NCBI GenBank assembly: GCA_017984435.1
Contig: JAGNZK010000001.1
Coordinates: 1 to 64,000 of the forward strand
Reading direction: 5' to 3'
Origin: Nitrosomonas sp.
Lineage (GTDB): Bacteria > Pseudomonadota > Gammaproteobacteria > Burkholderiales > Nitrosomonadaceae
Length of the DNA: 64,000 nucleotides
The notes under the pieces were generated by a model, which was given only the letters and a program-made list of their open reading frames with translations, was not told the origin of the DNA and searched no databases. The position numbers and the translations under genes were made by a program. Below, one piece after another: positions 18,521 through 27,989 of the stretch. How positions within the stretch are numbered: the first letter of the stretch is position 1; every line of letters begins with the position of its first letter.

Positions 18521-18853
18521 CTAATGTGCAACAGTCCGGGAGAAAACATTGATGACAAAAACCCCCGCAACAATCAAAGACAAGCCGATCACAGCGGGCA
18601 TATCCAACGACTGTCCGAGGAAAAGCCAGCCACTCAGCGCAATCAATACCACCCCCACACCCGACCAGATCGCATAAGCGACACCGACCGGAATGGTTTT
18701 GAGCGTCAAAGAAAGAAAATAAAAAGCCAGCAGGTACCCAATGATAACCACCAGCGATGGCCATAACCGCGTAAATCCTTCAGCTGCTTTGAGACATGAA
18801 GTGGCAATCACTTCGCTGACAATTGCAATAGCAAGAAGAATCCATTGTTGCAT
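18521..18853 (-). CDS. Small multidrug resistance (SMR) transporter
   Basis: A 110-residue protein with four membrane helices, typical of SMR proton antiporters that export quaternary ammonium and other cations as dimers. The essential membrane glutamate is present as E14 ([14 protein letters not shown]), along with the signature [15 protein letters not shown]. The sequence is closer to EmrE/QacE than to the guanidinium exporters. The start at 18853 (MQQWILL) matches the family; a start at 18880 would add ten unrelated residues. It lies 12 bases upstream of greB on the same strand. Confidence 0.92.
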   Translation of the reverse strand: MQQWILLAIAIVSEVIATSCLKAAEGFTRLWPSLVVIIGYLLAFYFLSLTLKTIPVGVAYAIWSGVGVVLIALSGWLFLGQSLDMPAVIGLSLIVAGVFVINVFSRTVAH

Positions 18854-18895
18854 TGAGATAACTCCAATGTGGGTAATCACGGTAATAGTAATATT

Positions 18896-19864
18896 CTAAT
18901 GACCCAGTGCATCGGTAATCTGATTAAAGGGCTTATGCTGAAAAAAGTTTTCAACATTGCCTGCCAATTGATCCAGCAAACGCTGCCTGGATTCTCTGCT
19001 AGCCCAGGCGATATGTGGTGTGATAATCAGATTTTCCGATCGCTGTCGCAATAGCAGATTATCTTCGCCCGGCGGCTCTCCCTGCAAAACGTCGATGGCC
19101 GCACCGGCAATGCGATTCGTGGATAAGCACTGCAACAAATCCATTTCATTCACCAATTCACCGCGTGCCGTATTAATCAGATACGCGGAAGGTTTCATCA
19201 ATTCAAACTCCCTGCGGCTGATCAGATGATGTGTTTCCGGCGAGAAAGGACAATGCAGCGTAATAAAATCCGCCTCACGAATCACCTCGTCAAACGCTGT
19301 TCTGCCTGGACGTGGCGGTTTATCTTTGTGTTCCGCAATCAGTAATTGCATGCCGAATGCTCGCGCAATTTCCGCCACCGCTTTTCCCAGATCACCAAAC
19401 CCAATGATCCCGAGCGTTTTTCCTGACAGCTCTTGTATGCCGAAATCCAGCGGACAGAAAAAAGTGCTGGCCTGCCAGCCCCCTTTTTTCACCAGTGCCT
19501 GATATTCCACGAAACGGCGCGCCAAATTCAACATCAGCATAAAAACATGTTGTACCACGGAAGGTGTGGCGTAACCCCGTACATTACAGACCGGAATGTT
19601 ACGTTCAGCCGCGGCTTTCAGATCGACATTGTTGTACCCGGTAGCCGCCACGCAAATTAATTTCAGATCCGTCGCCGCAGCGATCGCCGCATGGTTAAGA
19701 AACACCTTATTACTGACAACCACTTCAGCTTCCCGGATTCGCTCCGGAACCGCCTGTTCGGAGGAATCTTCGTAGTAATGCCACGGTGATATCGCCCGTT
19801 CCAGTGCCGCACAATCCATATCACCACGCGTCACGGAACCGAAATCAAGAAAAACAGCGCGCAT
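18896..19864 (-). CDS. D-2-hydroxyacid dehydrogenase (glycerate dehydrogenase-like)
   Basis: This NAD(P)-dependent dehydrogenase of about 322 residues has the family order: an N-terminal substrate domain, then a Rossmann fold with GIIGFGDLGKAVAEIARAFG, the catalytic Arg in NTARGELV, the Glu in IDVLQGEPPG, and the His in ITPHIAWASRE. The ATYGYNNVDL-like region is AATGYNNVDLKAAAERNIPV. The closest functional groups are glycerate/hydroxypyruvate reductases, but phosphoglycerate or other 2-keto acids cannot be excluded. The start at 19864 (MRAVFLDFG) begins the conserved domain. It is the first gene of a likely run with the SMR and greB genes. Confidence 0.92.
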   Translation of the reverse strand: MRAVFLDFGSVTRGDMDCAALERAISPWHYYEDSSEQAVPERIREAEVVVSNKVFLNHAAIAAATDLKLICVAATGYNNVDLKAAAERNIPVCNVRGYATPSVVQHVFMLMLNLARRFVEYQALVKKGGWQASTFFCPLDFGIQELSGKTLGIIGFGDLGKAVAEIARAFGMQLLIAEHKDKPPRPGRTAFDEVIREADFITLHCPFSPETHHLISRREFELMKPSAYLINTARGELVNEMDLLQCLSTNRIAGAAIDVLQGEPPGEDNLLLRQRSENLIITPHIAWASRESRQRLLDQLAGNVENFFQHKPFNQITDALGH

Positions 19865-20059
19865 CTGATGGCCCTCGTTGTATTTCAAGTTTCTTGAAAA
19901 TTATGCAAGCGATACGCCAGAAACTGCATATTGAGAAATCTCAATAAACCTCGGCGCGTTTTCCATACGTTCACAAAAACGACTTGAAGAATGCCTGTCA
20001 TTTACCAGTTTCGACATCAACAGCATACCGCACCTTATTTTGCTGCTACGCAGATCACG

Positions 20060-20347
20060 TTACTTGAATCGATCCGTTGCATCTTTGATCGATGCTGTCA
20101 CCCGGCTCCAGGCGGATTCCATGCCATCACGGATATCTTCCCATGCCTCTTCACTGGCACGTTCAAGTTCTACAAGTCTCTTCTTCATCTCATCACGCTG
20201 CGCCTCAAGCTCCTCAACGCTTTTATTCAGCTTGATTCTGGCGTCTGCGTCAGCCGCTGACAATTTAGCTTTCATTTTATCAAGATCAGCATTCCATTCA
20301 TCCAGCTTTGCATGGGCTTTCTTTACATAAGCATCTTTATTAGTCAT
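20060..20347 (-). CDS. Small coiled-coil protein
   Basis: The 95-residue protein is almost entirely charged alpha-helix with heptad patterns (KAHAKLDEWNADLDKMKAKL, then VEELEAQRDEMKKRLVELE) and a Trp-rich C-terminal amphipathic helix (EEAWEDIRDGMESAWSRV). Such proteins occur widely in aquatic bacteria and cyanobacteria and are sometimes called sll1863-like stress proteins. No enzyme motif is present. A good Shine-Dalgarno (GAGGTAG) sits before the ATG. Function is unknown. Confidence 0.75.
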   Translation of the reverse strand: MTNKDAYVKKAHAKLDEWNADLDKMKAKLSAADADARIKLNKSVEELEAQRDEMKKRLVELERASEEAWEDIRDGMESAWSRVTASIKDATDRFK

Positions 20348-20394
20348 TCTCTTCTACCTCATCGTTAGTTGTTGAAAAGACGTATATTACAAAA

Positions 20395-22734
20395 TCAGCG
20401 ATTCTCAAGGCGATTATAATCCAACATGCCATACTCAATGGGCATGGATTGCTGGAAGATCTCATGCAAGCGATCACTGAACTGCCAGAATCCATTATGT
20501 GAACGCCGTATCCCATATAGGTGCATCAATTCACGATAATCGTGTTCGCTATTCAGATTGCTCAATTTCGTGACAAAATCACCCAGAGAAGCCACTTTAA
20601 CTTGCCAGAATGCAGCAGGATAGGCACCGACAAAACCCGGCATTACCGTTATGTAGTCTTCCTCAGGCATGCGATTCGACTGTTCCTGTAACAAGCTGGC
20701 AATATGACTGTGTGCGCTGTTACGTACGACAGTATAAACCCGATCACCAAGATCTTTATCAAGCACCATTAACAATCCCATTTCTGGCAGTAAACTGGCG
20801 GTCTCCCCCCGAACTTCATGTAATGATGTTAATAATCGCCGGTGTTGCTCCGGCACAGCAGGCTGTTCTAAACGATAACGCCCAGATAAAACCTTGGACA
20901 ATTTCTGCTGCAATTGCTTAAATAAGAATTCCTTAGCCGGTTCACCCTTGGGATACACAATATCCGGCTCAACCTGCAGGTACGCATGCCCATACACATA
21001 GTCCTTAACCGAGTCGCTCGCTCCCCGATACCAATGTTCACGTAGAACGACGCGTGTTTCTTCAGGCAATAAGGTAAGAAAATTAAACTCACTTTCCATA
21101 CGTAGAAAATCCATATAGAGACGTGTTGATAATTGATGCCCCACATTGCCATAGACATCAAAACCCGCAACCAGCAAGTAATGTATGCGTTCCAGAATCG
21201 GATAATCGATTAACCATGCCGTTTTTGGCGACTGACCAACCAAACCCTCCACCACCGTGGCACTGTCAAAATGTCTAAATACCGTTAATGCTGCATTCTG
21301 ATTATGCCCATCGCCTTGCCAAACCCAGTCCAGATCCAAGTCAGCAGTACCTCCGAATAACTTATTCAAGACCTCGCCTTTTTCTTTCAAATAAGCGGCC
21401 TGCAATGCAGAGTATTCTGTCCAGTAGTTTAAAACACCGGCATTACTTTCCCGCTCAGGCGGCATACTCAGCCGATCACTTTGATCACTTAAGAAGTGAT
21501 CAATTTCCGCCAATGCTTCCTGGTCCGGATTAACAAAAAATACCCAGAAATGATCATTGATGACATTCAATGCCACCTGTCCACGACAAACCGCACCTTT
21601 AATAAATCCGTTTATCGTGAATTGCGCATGCTCCAGCATAAAGCGATAACGTGCATGTGCCGGTATCGCTGCAAACGTTTTAAAAGGATTGGATGCCAGC
21701 TCAGGAATATATTCAGGAAGTTCTTTTACTTCATAGGGTGTTTCAAGAAACAAAGCTTTGAAGCGTTGCAAGCGCTTACTGTTCAACACATAGGGCAAAT
21801 GGTTCTTAGCGACGATACTATACTGCACACGTTGCAATCGATAATAAACCCTCTCAACTTGCGGATCGTCATAAGGCCTGCGGGTGCTGATAATGCTAAT
21901 GGGTTGTCCGGGCTTGGTGCGAGAACGCACAATTTTAAAATAGCTTTTTGCAGCATTGTTACCCTCTAACTCTCCAAAGTACACATGCCCCAGAAACAAA
22001 TGCTCATAAATATAGCGGGAAACCAAACGCTGCTTTACAGAATCACCGTTCAGAAACTCTTCCCAGACACGGATCTGGTCTTGATACCTCACATCTAGTG
22101 CAGGTAACTCCGCGAGAGGCGCACCAGCTTCCAGCCAGCGCTCCAGAAGTTCGGAATCAACTGGCGCGATACCAGGCAAACCATAAGGCATTCCCCAGTA
22201 CGGTTTTGACCCCGCATACTTTTGGAATTGTTCGATATCCGGGCAACTGTCCGTGGCATTCAATGCAAACTCAAATAACCCATCCGGAATAATCTCATTG
22301 TGCTTAACCGCATTTTCGAGTGGATTATGCTGTTTGAGTTCTAGCATCCTATACATCAAACTACCCTGTAATGGCTGCGTATCCTGTTTCTCGGCCAATA
22401 TGGGAAAGAATCCTTTTGCTCTCCACTCACCAACCGTATGCGCATCTTCAAATAGCCTTGTCAACGGATCAGCAGTCAACCGTTTGCCATTATAAATGGC
22501 TTGAGGATTAGCACCTCGATCAATGCCCTGCGCGGATGCCAGATTCAGTTGACAAGGGGCATCATAGCAACCATGGCAAACGATGCAACGTTTGTCCAGC
22601 AATGGCTGAATCTGTTGCCGATATAACTGGCCACGGTCCGATCCGGAGGCGACATATCGATCCACAACGGGTTGTTGCTCTGTGCCACATGCGGTTAACA
22701 AGCAAGAAATCAATACCATTACATATTTGTTCAA
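20395..22734 (-). CDS. cti: Fatty acid cis/trans isomerase (haem-containing, periplasmic lipoprotein-like)
   Basis: Cti converts cis-unsaturated fatty acids of membrane phospholipids to trans forms, stiffening the membrane under solvent or heat stress. The N-terminus carries a lipoprotein-type signal (MVLISCLLTACG), followed by the haem-binding motif KRCIVCHGCYDAPCQL (CxxCH). The body has family features such as EWRAKGFFPI, PYGLPGIAPVDSELLERWLEAGAP and YSIVAKNHLPYVL. The best start is probably a TTG at 22732-22734: GAGG lies at 22740-22743 on the minus strand and translation then begins MNKYVMVL, giving 779 residues. Starts upstream would bury the signal peptide; the ATG at 22719 would leave it without a charged residue. 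Confidence 0.92.
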   Translation of the reverse strand: MNKYVMVLISCLLTACGTEQQPVVDRYVASGSDRGQLYRQQIQPLLDKRCIVCHGCYDAPCQLNLASAQGIDRGANPQAIYNGKRLTADPLTRLFEDAHTVGEWRAKGFFPILAEKQDTQPLQGSLMYRMLELKQHNPLENAVKHNEIIPDGLFEFALNATDSCPDIEQFQKYAGSKPYWGMPYGLPGIAPVDSELLERWLEAGAPLAELPALDVRYQDQIRVWEEFLNGDSVKQRLVSRYIYEHLFLGHVYFGELEGNNAAKSYFKIVRSRTKPGQPISIISTRRPYDDPQVERVYYRLQRVQYSIVAKNHLPYVLNSKRLQRFKALFLETPYEVKELPEYIPELASNPFKTFAAIPAHARYRFMLEHAQFTINGFIKGAVCRGQVALNVINDHFWVFFVNPDQEALAEIDHFLSDQSDRLSMPPERESNAGVLNYWTEYSALQAAYLKEKGEVLNKLFGGTADLDLDWVWQGDGHNQNAALTVFRHFDSATVVEGLVGQSPKTAWLIDYPILERIHYLLVAGFDVYGNVGHQLSTRLYMDFLRMESEFNFLTLLPEETRVVLREHWYRGASDSVKDYVYGHAYLQVEPDIVYPKGEPAKEFLFKQLQQKLSKVLSGRYRLEQPAVPEQHRRLLTSLHEVRGETASLLPEMGLLMVLDKDLGDRVYTVVRNSAHSHIASLLQEQSNRMPEEDYITVMPGFVGAYPAAFWQVKVASLGDFVTKLSNLNSEHDYRELMHLYGIRRSHNGFWQFSDRLHEIFQQSMPIEYGMLDYNRLENR

Positions 22735-22899
22735 AATTGCCTCGTAAATTCTTAAAAGTAAATTTCCTACCTCTTCTGTCACAAAATCCGCGGCATATTC
22801 CCGGGGGCTCATTCCAATCGTTCAATCCGACTCACCCGGCAGTATAGTCGTTTTATATCAACGATCACCCATCTGTGTATCCGTCATTTCAACGAAAAA

Positions 22900-24105
22900 C
22901 TACTTGGCAATCGTAATACTCGGCACGCCGACACGTGGAATATCCGTGACGGTCATTTGAAACAGTAGAAACAGTAATTGGAAGGCATCGCGATTCCAGC
23001 GAGCATGCGGCCCCTTGGTATTAACCGCATAATACTGGCCATTCCAGCGGATGGAGAAATCAACTTCCGCAGGTGTTGTATTTGCAACCACAAATTCCAT
23101 GGTGAGATCGGGATTCTCGTTTCTAAGAATGGGCGGAGTTCTTAAATCTTTCTCAACGTGATACCCCAGCTCATCGCCGAGTGCTTTACCGAGAAAACTG
23201 AGGATGGAATGAAAACTTCTGAGCCGGAAAAAACCACTCATCGGCCATTCCCCACCGTAATGGCCAGAACGGATATCGAAGGCAATATCGCTAATATCCC
23301 AATCTTCCGCTCTATCATGCCACTTCTCACGTTCTTCGTCAGAAAGCGTACTAGGATCATAATTAGTAATCAACGTTGGCCCCGGGGTGTGTTTACGCAA
23401 TGTATAGTTATTATCTTTTGAATTGTAGGACACCACAAATTCCTTTTGCAACGCTTGAAAGCCTTCGGCTGCAACTGAACTGGCAGGAATGGTCCAAGTA
23501 TGTACGAGCGGCAATGGCTCTGCATACAATTTATTTTGATCCTGTATCGCTGAGAGATGCAATACCACCCGGCGGAACATTTCATAACCTGTTATATCCG
23601 ATGGACTATTGCGATAGACAGCTTGTTGCGCAGAATGCAGCAAACGCACTTCCTGCGTCATCATGCGTAATAATAGATCGACATCAAAGTGCTGACGCAG
23701 CAACAAAGTTAATTTGCTTTGCGGAAATGGTGTCAGCAGCCGCTTGGTAAAATCCTCTCCTTCAATCGGCACAATGCTAATGGTGGGGCTTTCCGAGACG
23801 CTGCCACCGAAAACCGGCAATAGGGATGTCCCGGCAAGCCCACCAAGCGCGGGCATCGCTCCTGCATTCGCTTGAAAGTTGAAGGTAGCGGCAATATTTG
23901 AAACCCCGGTGAAATGAATGGGTTGACGATGATGAGCACGCACAATGTTAATCAATAGTTGTTGCGATATGGCATCGGTGACCGCGTCATCATACGCAAT
24001 GACAGCGCGATTGAGCGCCATCGGCGATACACAGCCCGTAAGAATACCTAAAATGACGATACACAGTAGCAGCCGCAGCGAACACGGACAATGAGTCACA
24101 TTCAT
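22900..24105 (-). CDS. Lipoprotein of unknown function
   Basis: A lipobox lies at LGILTGC (Cys 25 when starting at the ATG at 24105), so the protein is probably membrane-anchored outside the cytoplasm. The next region is distinctive: NRAVIAYDDAVTDAISQQLL followed by RAHHRQPIHFTGVSNIAATF, a pattern seen in uncharacterised proteobacterial lipoproteins. There are alternating hydrophobic strands in the C-terminal half (EFVVANTTPAEVDFSIRWNG). No enzyme motif was seen. It lies about 165 bases upstream of cti on the same strand and could be co-expressed, but no functional link is established. Confidence 0.75.
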   Translation of the reverse strand: MNVTHCPCSLRLLLCIVILGILTGCVSPMALNRAVIAYDDAVTDAISQQLLINIVRAHHRQPIHFTGVSNIAATFNFQANAGAMPALGGLAGTSLLPVFGGSVSESPTISIVPIEGEDFTKRLLTPFPQSKLTLLLRQHFDVDLLLRMMTQEVRLLHSAQQAVYRNSPSDITGYEMFRRVVLHLSAIQDQNKLYAEPLPLVHTWTIPASSVAAEGFQALQKEFVVSYNSKDNNYTLRKHTPGPTLITNYDPSTLSDEEREKWHDRAEDWDISDIAFDIRSGHYGGEWPMSGFFRLRSFHSILSFLGKALGDELGYHVEKDLRTPPILRNENPDLTMEFVVANTTPAEVDFSIRWNGQYYAVNTKGPHARWNRDAFQLLFLLFQMTVTDIPRVGVPSITIAK

Positions 24106-24177
24106 AAATTTTTTCTCAGCTTGGATAAATTCAGCCCTGTCGAGATAGGCACTATCGTGCAATGCTGCCTCATTCTG

Positions 24178-27078
24178 CTATTGAATAATCAATTTTTCGA
24201 ATTCTTCGACCGGCACAGGCGGAGAATAAAAAAAGCCTTGCACATAATCACAGCCAAATCCAATCAGTAAATCTTGTTGTTCCTTTGTTTCCACACCTTC
24301 AGCAATCGTTTTGATATCCAATTTGTGCGCCATCACAATAATGGCTTCCACCAACGCACGATCAATTGAATTGTTATTCAGATTGCTGATAAAAGAACGA
24401 TCTATCTTGATATAGTCGATATCGAATTCCTTAAGATAAGACAGTGAAGAAAAACCGGTACCAAAGTCATCAATGGAAACCTCGATGCCTTTGTTGCGAA
24501 ACTCCAGTAAGAAGTTTTGAGCTGTAAAAGAGCTTCTTAACAATAAGCCTTCAGTAATTTCCACATTAATGCAATTGCCGGGTAAACCATTCTGTACCAG
24601 TTTCTCATACCAATTCGGTTTATTGTCTGATTCTTGAAACTGAATCGGTGATTTGTTGACACTCACTTGAATAATGTAACCAAATCGATTAAGCCATTGG
24701 TGAATAAGCGAAATAGATTGTTCAAACACCCATTCCCCAATTTCCACAATGAGTCCGCTCTCTTCTGCCAATGGAATAAATGTATGTGGACTGATCATGC
24801 CACGGTGCGGATGCTTCCAACGTAATAAAGCTTCAGCCTTAATAATACGCCCTCGAGTTAAATCCAAAATCGGCTGATAGTAAATATGCAACTCATTACG
24901 TCCCAACGCTTTTCTGAGATCATTGGTAAGAATCATTTTTTCATTGGCTTTTTGCTGCAGTGAGGGAGTGAAGTAACAAAAACGATCACGTCCCCCTTGT
25001 TTTGCCGCATACATGGCCTGATCGGCATGCTTCATCAGGCTTTCGATATCATTGCCATCTTCCGGATAGAACACGATACCGATACTGGTAGAAATATGAT
25101 AATCAACTTGGTCTGACAGAAAATTAAATGGTGTACTCAACTCCTGAATAATATGCCGGGCAATCTTCTCGACACATCGTCCAAGACCAATGTTCGGCAA
25201 AATGACAGCGAATTCATCTCCGCCAAGACGAGCAACGGTATCGGTATCGCGCACACATGATTTGATACGTTGTCCGACTTCTTTGAGTAATTGATCCCCC
25301 GCCGCATGGCCCAGTGTGTCATTAATATCTTTAAAGTGATCCAGATCGAGAAATATTACTGAAAGTAACTGTTCATTGCGATGCGCTTTTCTGGTTTCTT
25401 GATCCAATCGGTCTTTGAATAACAGACGATTGGGCAACATCGTCAATTGATCGAAATTCGCTTGAAATAAGATAAGCTCTTCTTTCTGCTTTTTCTCAGT
25501 GATATCCGAGAACTGCGCAACATAACCATATACACAACCATTTGGACGATGAATCGCACTGATGCTCAGCCATCGGGTATAAATCGTGCCGTCTCTATGC
25601 CGATCCCAAATTTCACCCTGCCAATGCTTTTTGTTCTTAATTTTGTGCCATATTTTTTGGTAGAAAATCTTGTCATGATACCCACAGCTAAAAATTTGAG
25701 GATTCTTACCGGCCACCTCCGACAAGTCGTACCCCGTTAACCGGGTAAAAGCGGGATTCACTTGTTTTACCAGTTTATTTTCATCGATTACCATGATGGC
25801 TTCACCACTGGCTTGGTAAATCGCATTGGCTAATAACATGGAATCATCTATTTGCTTGAGACTGGTCACATCCCAGTTGGTGCCAGTCATGTATATAGGC
25901 CGTCCGCAAGCATCGAATAGAACAGTCGCAATGGCATAGATGTGACAGATAGTGTCATCCGGCCTGCAAACACGGAATCCGATGTTTAAATCTTTTTCCC
26001 CGCGCAGCGCCATCTGAATTTCTTTCTCTACTTGCTGCAAGTCTTTCGGATGAATGCTTGTACGCCAAGTCTTGTAATCCCCCTCAAAGCCGTCCTGAGA
26101 AACCCCATACAAAACAAACATCGGCTCATCCCAGATCAGTTTGCCCTCAACGATATCCCACTCCCAAGTACCTATCCCTGCAGTGCGCGTTACCGGGGAT
26201 AAGCGCTGCGGAACAAGCTGCAACATGCTTTCTATTGGTTTGTGCGCGGAGATACTGATAAGCGCTAAAGCCCAGGTCTCTCCATAGCGAGGGTGATTAA
26301 AAGAGGAAATCGTTGCATAACACCAGCAAATTGTTCCATCCTTTTTGACGCTATGGACTTCTCCCATCCATACGCCGGCTCGCTCAAGCTCGGCCATAAT
26401 CGAGTTTGCTATTACCAAGGGCCCTTCTGCGGTGAAAATATTGATTACGCTAATCGGCTGCCCTAGAAGTTCATCCGAACGCTGACCAAACTTACACTCA
26501 AACTGCTGATTGGCATAAATAATTTTCTCATCATCGACACGAATAAGGCATATCCCTATGGGCAAACTCTGTAATATATTGCTATGGAGATGCCACATGT
26601 CCTCCGTCAGTTTGCGTTCGGTAATGTCGATGGAGATTCCTAGCTCACCGATGATCTGACCTTGATCATCGGTCATAGGCCTTTTGACGGTCCAGAAAAC
26701 CAGCGCCTCATCCGATGATTTGATGATATTTCTTTCTTCCCGCTTCACTGTCTGTCCCAGCTCAATCACACGGCTATCATCAAACACCAAGTCATTGGAC
26801 AACATGAGATCAAAGAATTGCTTGTCTTCATGACCGACAACATTCTCAACCGATGCGCCAAACAGTGTTAAAACATTCTGATTGGCGTAAGTATAACGCC
26901 CCGTCCTATCCTTCGTATAAATATAGGCATCCACATGATTAAGAATTTCTTCCAACTGATTAATTTTGTTTTCCAGTGAACGGATGATGAAATTCTGTAC
27001 CGAATCCAGCTGATGCTCGGTTGAGGATATACCGTGTGTTTTTTTACAATCTGCTTTGGTTTTATCTTTTGATGGCAT
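24178..27078 (-). CDS. Sensor protein PAS(x4)-GGDEF-EAL
   Basis: A 966-residue cytoplasmic c-di-GMP enzyme. Four PAS domains lie at about 40-150, 165-280, 295-410 and 420-535, several followed by the DITERK/DVTSLK PAC signature. Next comes a GGDEF domain with an intact RLGGDEFAVIL (about 545-705), then an EAL domain (about 715-960) with EALLRW, the metal-site DDFGTGFSSLSYL, and IKIDRSFISN. Both catalytic domains look intact, so the protein could make or break c-di-GMP depending on input. No membrane helices are seen. It shares its last PAS, GGDEF and EAL domains closely with the protein at 27990-31307. Confidence 0.95.
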   Translation of the reverse strand: MPSKDKTKADCKKTHGISSTEHQLDSVQNFIIRSLENKINQLEEILNHVDAYIYTKDRTGRYTYANQNVLTLFGASVENVVGHEDKQFFDLMLSNDLVFDDSRVIELGQTVKREERNIIKSSDEALVFWTVKRPMTDDQGQIIGELGISIDITERKLTEDMWHLHSNILQSLPIGICLIRVDDEKIIYANQQFECKFGQRSDELLGQPISVINIFTAEGPLVIANSIMAELERAGVWMGEVHSVKKDGTICWCYATISSFNHPRYGETWALALISISAHKPIESMLQLVPQRLSPVTRTAGIGTWEWDIVEGKLIWDEPMFVLYGVSQDGFEGDYKTWRTSIHPKDLQQVEKEIQMALRGEKDLNIGFRVCRPDDTICHIYAIATVLFDACGRPIYMTGTNWDVTSLKQIDDSMLLANAIYQASGEAIMVIDENKLVKQVNPAFTRLTGYDLSEVAGKNPQIFSCGYHDKIFYQKIWHKIKNKKHWQGEIWDRHRDGTIYTRWLSISAIHRPNGCVYGYVAQFSDITEKKQKEELILFQANFDQLTMLPNRLLFKDRLDQETRKAHRNEQLLSVIFLDLDHFKDINDTLGHAAGDQLLKEVGQRIKSCVRDTDTVARLGGDEFAVILPNIGLGRCVEKIARHIIQELSTPFNFLSDQVDYHISTSIGIVFYPEDGNDIESLMKHADQAMYAAKQGGRDRFCYFTPSLQQKANEKMILTNDLRKALGRNELHIYYQPILDLTRGRIIKAEALLRWKHPHRGMISPHTFIPLAEESGLIVEIGEWVFEQSISLIHQWLNRFGYIIQVSVNKSPIQFQESDNKPNWYEKLVQNGLPGNCINVEITEGLLLRSSFTAQNFLLEFRNKGIEVSIDDFGTGFSSLSYLKEFDIDYIKIDRSFISNLNNNSIDRALVEAIIVMAHKLDIKTIAEGVETKEQQDLLIGFGCDYVQGFFYSPPVPVEEFEKLIIQ

Positions 27079-27286
27079 AATTTGTGTTCACTTTCTCTTG
27101 GCTAGTACTTTTACACACAAATGCTCATATATGGCAATACCTTGCACATGACTATTTGCAGCTTTAAGCAATATGTTACAAAAAAGCGACATGTGCTATC
27201 TATCACCCGGTTCAAATAACATAAAAATCTATTATTACGTCGCTTGATAGGCAAATGTTCTGAATCACACACAAGTGAAACCTGAA

Positions 27287-27964
27287 ATGAAAAAAGAATA
27301 TTGGTTGGATCGATGGGAACGGCAAGATATCGGTTTTCATCAGAGTACGATTAATCCCTACTTGCGTGAATACTGGCAAAGGTTACATCTCGCTCGGGAT
27401 AGCGAAGTATTCGTGCCACTGTGCGGAAAAAGTCGCGATATGCTGTGGCTTCGCGCACAAGAGCATCGCGTGTTGGGGATTGAATTAAGCTACCTTGCCG
27501 CACAGGCATTTTTTACGGAAAACGGCTACACACCGCAATGCACCACCAGTAATACATTCACGCACTTAACAGCGGACGACATGCACATTTTATGCGGTGA
27601 TCTTTTCGACCTGGGTAAACGTGATCTGGCAAATATTAGTGCAGTATACGATCGGGCGGCACTCATCGCGTTGCCGCCGGAAATACGCGAGCGTTACGTA
27701 CATCATCTATTGCACATTCTGCCGCCGGATGTGCAAATCTTACTCATCACCCTGGATTACCCCGCGTCTGAAATGTCCGGCCCTCCCTTTCCAGTTTCCA
27801 CAGAGGAAGTGATGACACGCTACCAGTTACACGCTGATATCCAACTGTTGGCACAGCAGGATGTACTCGCACAGAATCCACGCTTCCAGGAACGCGGCTT
27901 GAGTCGATTGCAGGAGCATGTATTTTTACTGAAACCGTACCGCAACACGGCACCGGATAAGTGA
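27287..27964 (+). CDS. tpm: Thiopurine S-methyltransferase
   Basis: This SAM-dependent methyltransferase in bacteria methylates thiopurines and also selenium and tellurium species. The 225-residue protein has the family opening MKKEYWLDRWERQDIGFHQS, the SAM motif FVPLCGKSRDMLWL, GIELSYLAAQAFF, then YDRAALIALPPEIRERY and ITLDYPASEMSGPPFPVS. The ATG at 27287 is preferred over the GTG at 27275 because it begins the conserved sequence. It sits between two PAS-GGDEF-EAL genes on the opposite strand, with no evident functional link. Confidence 0.95.
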   Translation: MKKEYWLDRWERQDIGFHQSTINPYLREYWQRLHLARDSEVFVPLCGKSRDMLWLRAQEHRVLGIELSYLAAQAFFTENGYTPQCTTSNTFTHLTADDMHILCGDLFDLGKRDLANISAVYDRAALIALPPEIRERYVHHLLHILPPDVQILLITLDYPASEMSGPPFPVSTEEVMTRYQLHADIQLLAQQDVLAQNPRFQERGLSRLQEHVFLLKPYRNTAPDK

Positions 27965-27989
27965 TCAGCAATTCTGCAGCGTTTTATTG

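Noticed and set aside
21496-21969. 157-codon plus-strand frame inside cti
   Set aside because: Antisense to a strongly supported gene and without conserved features.
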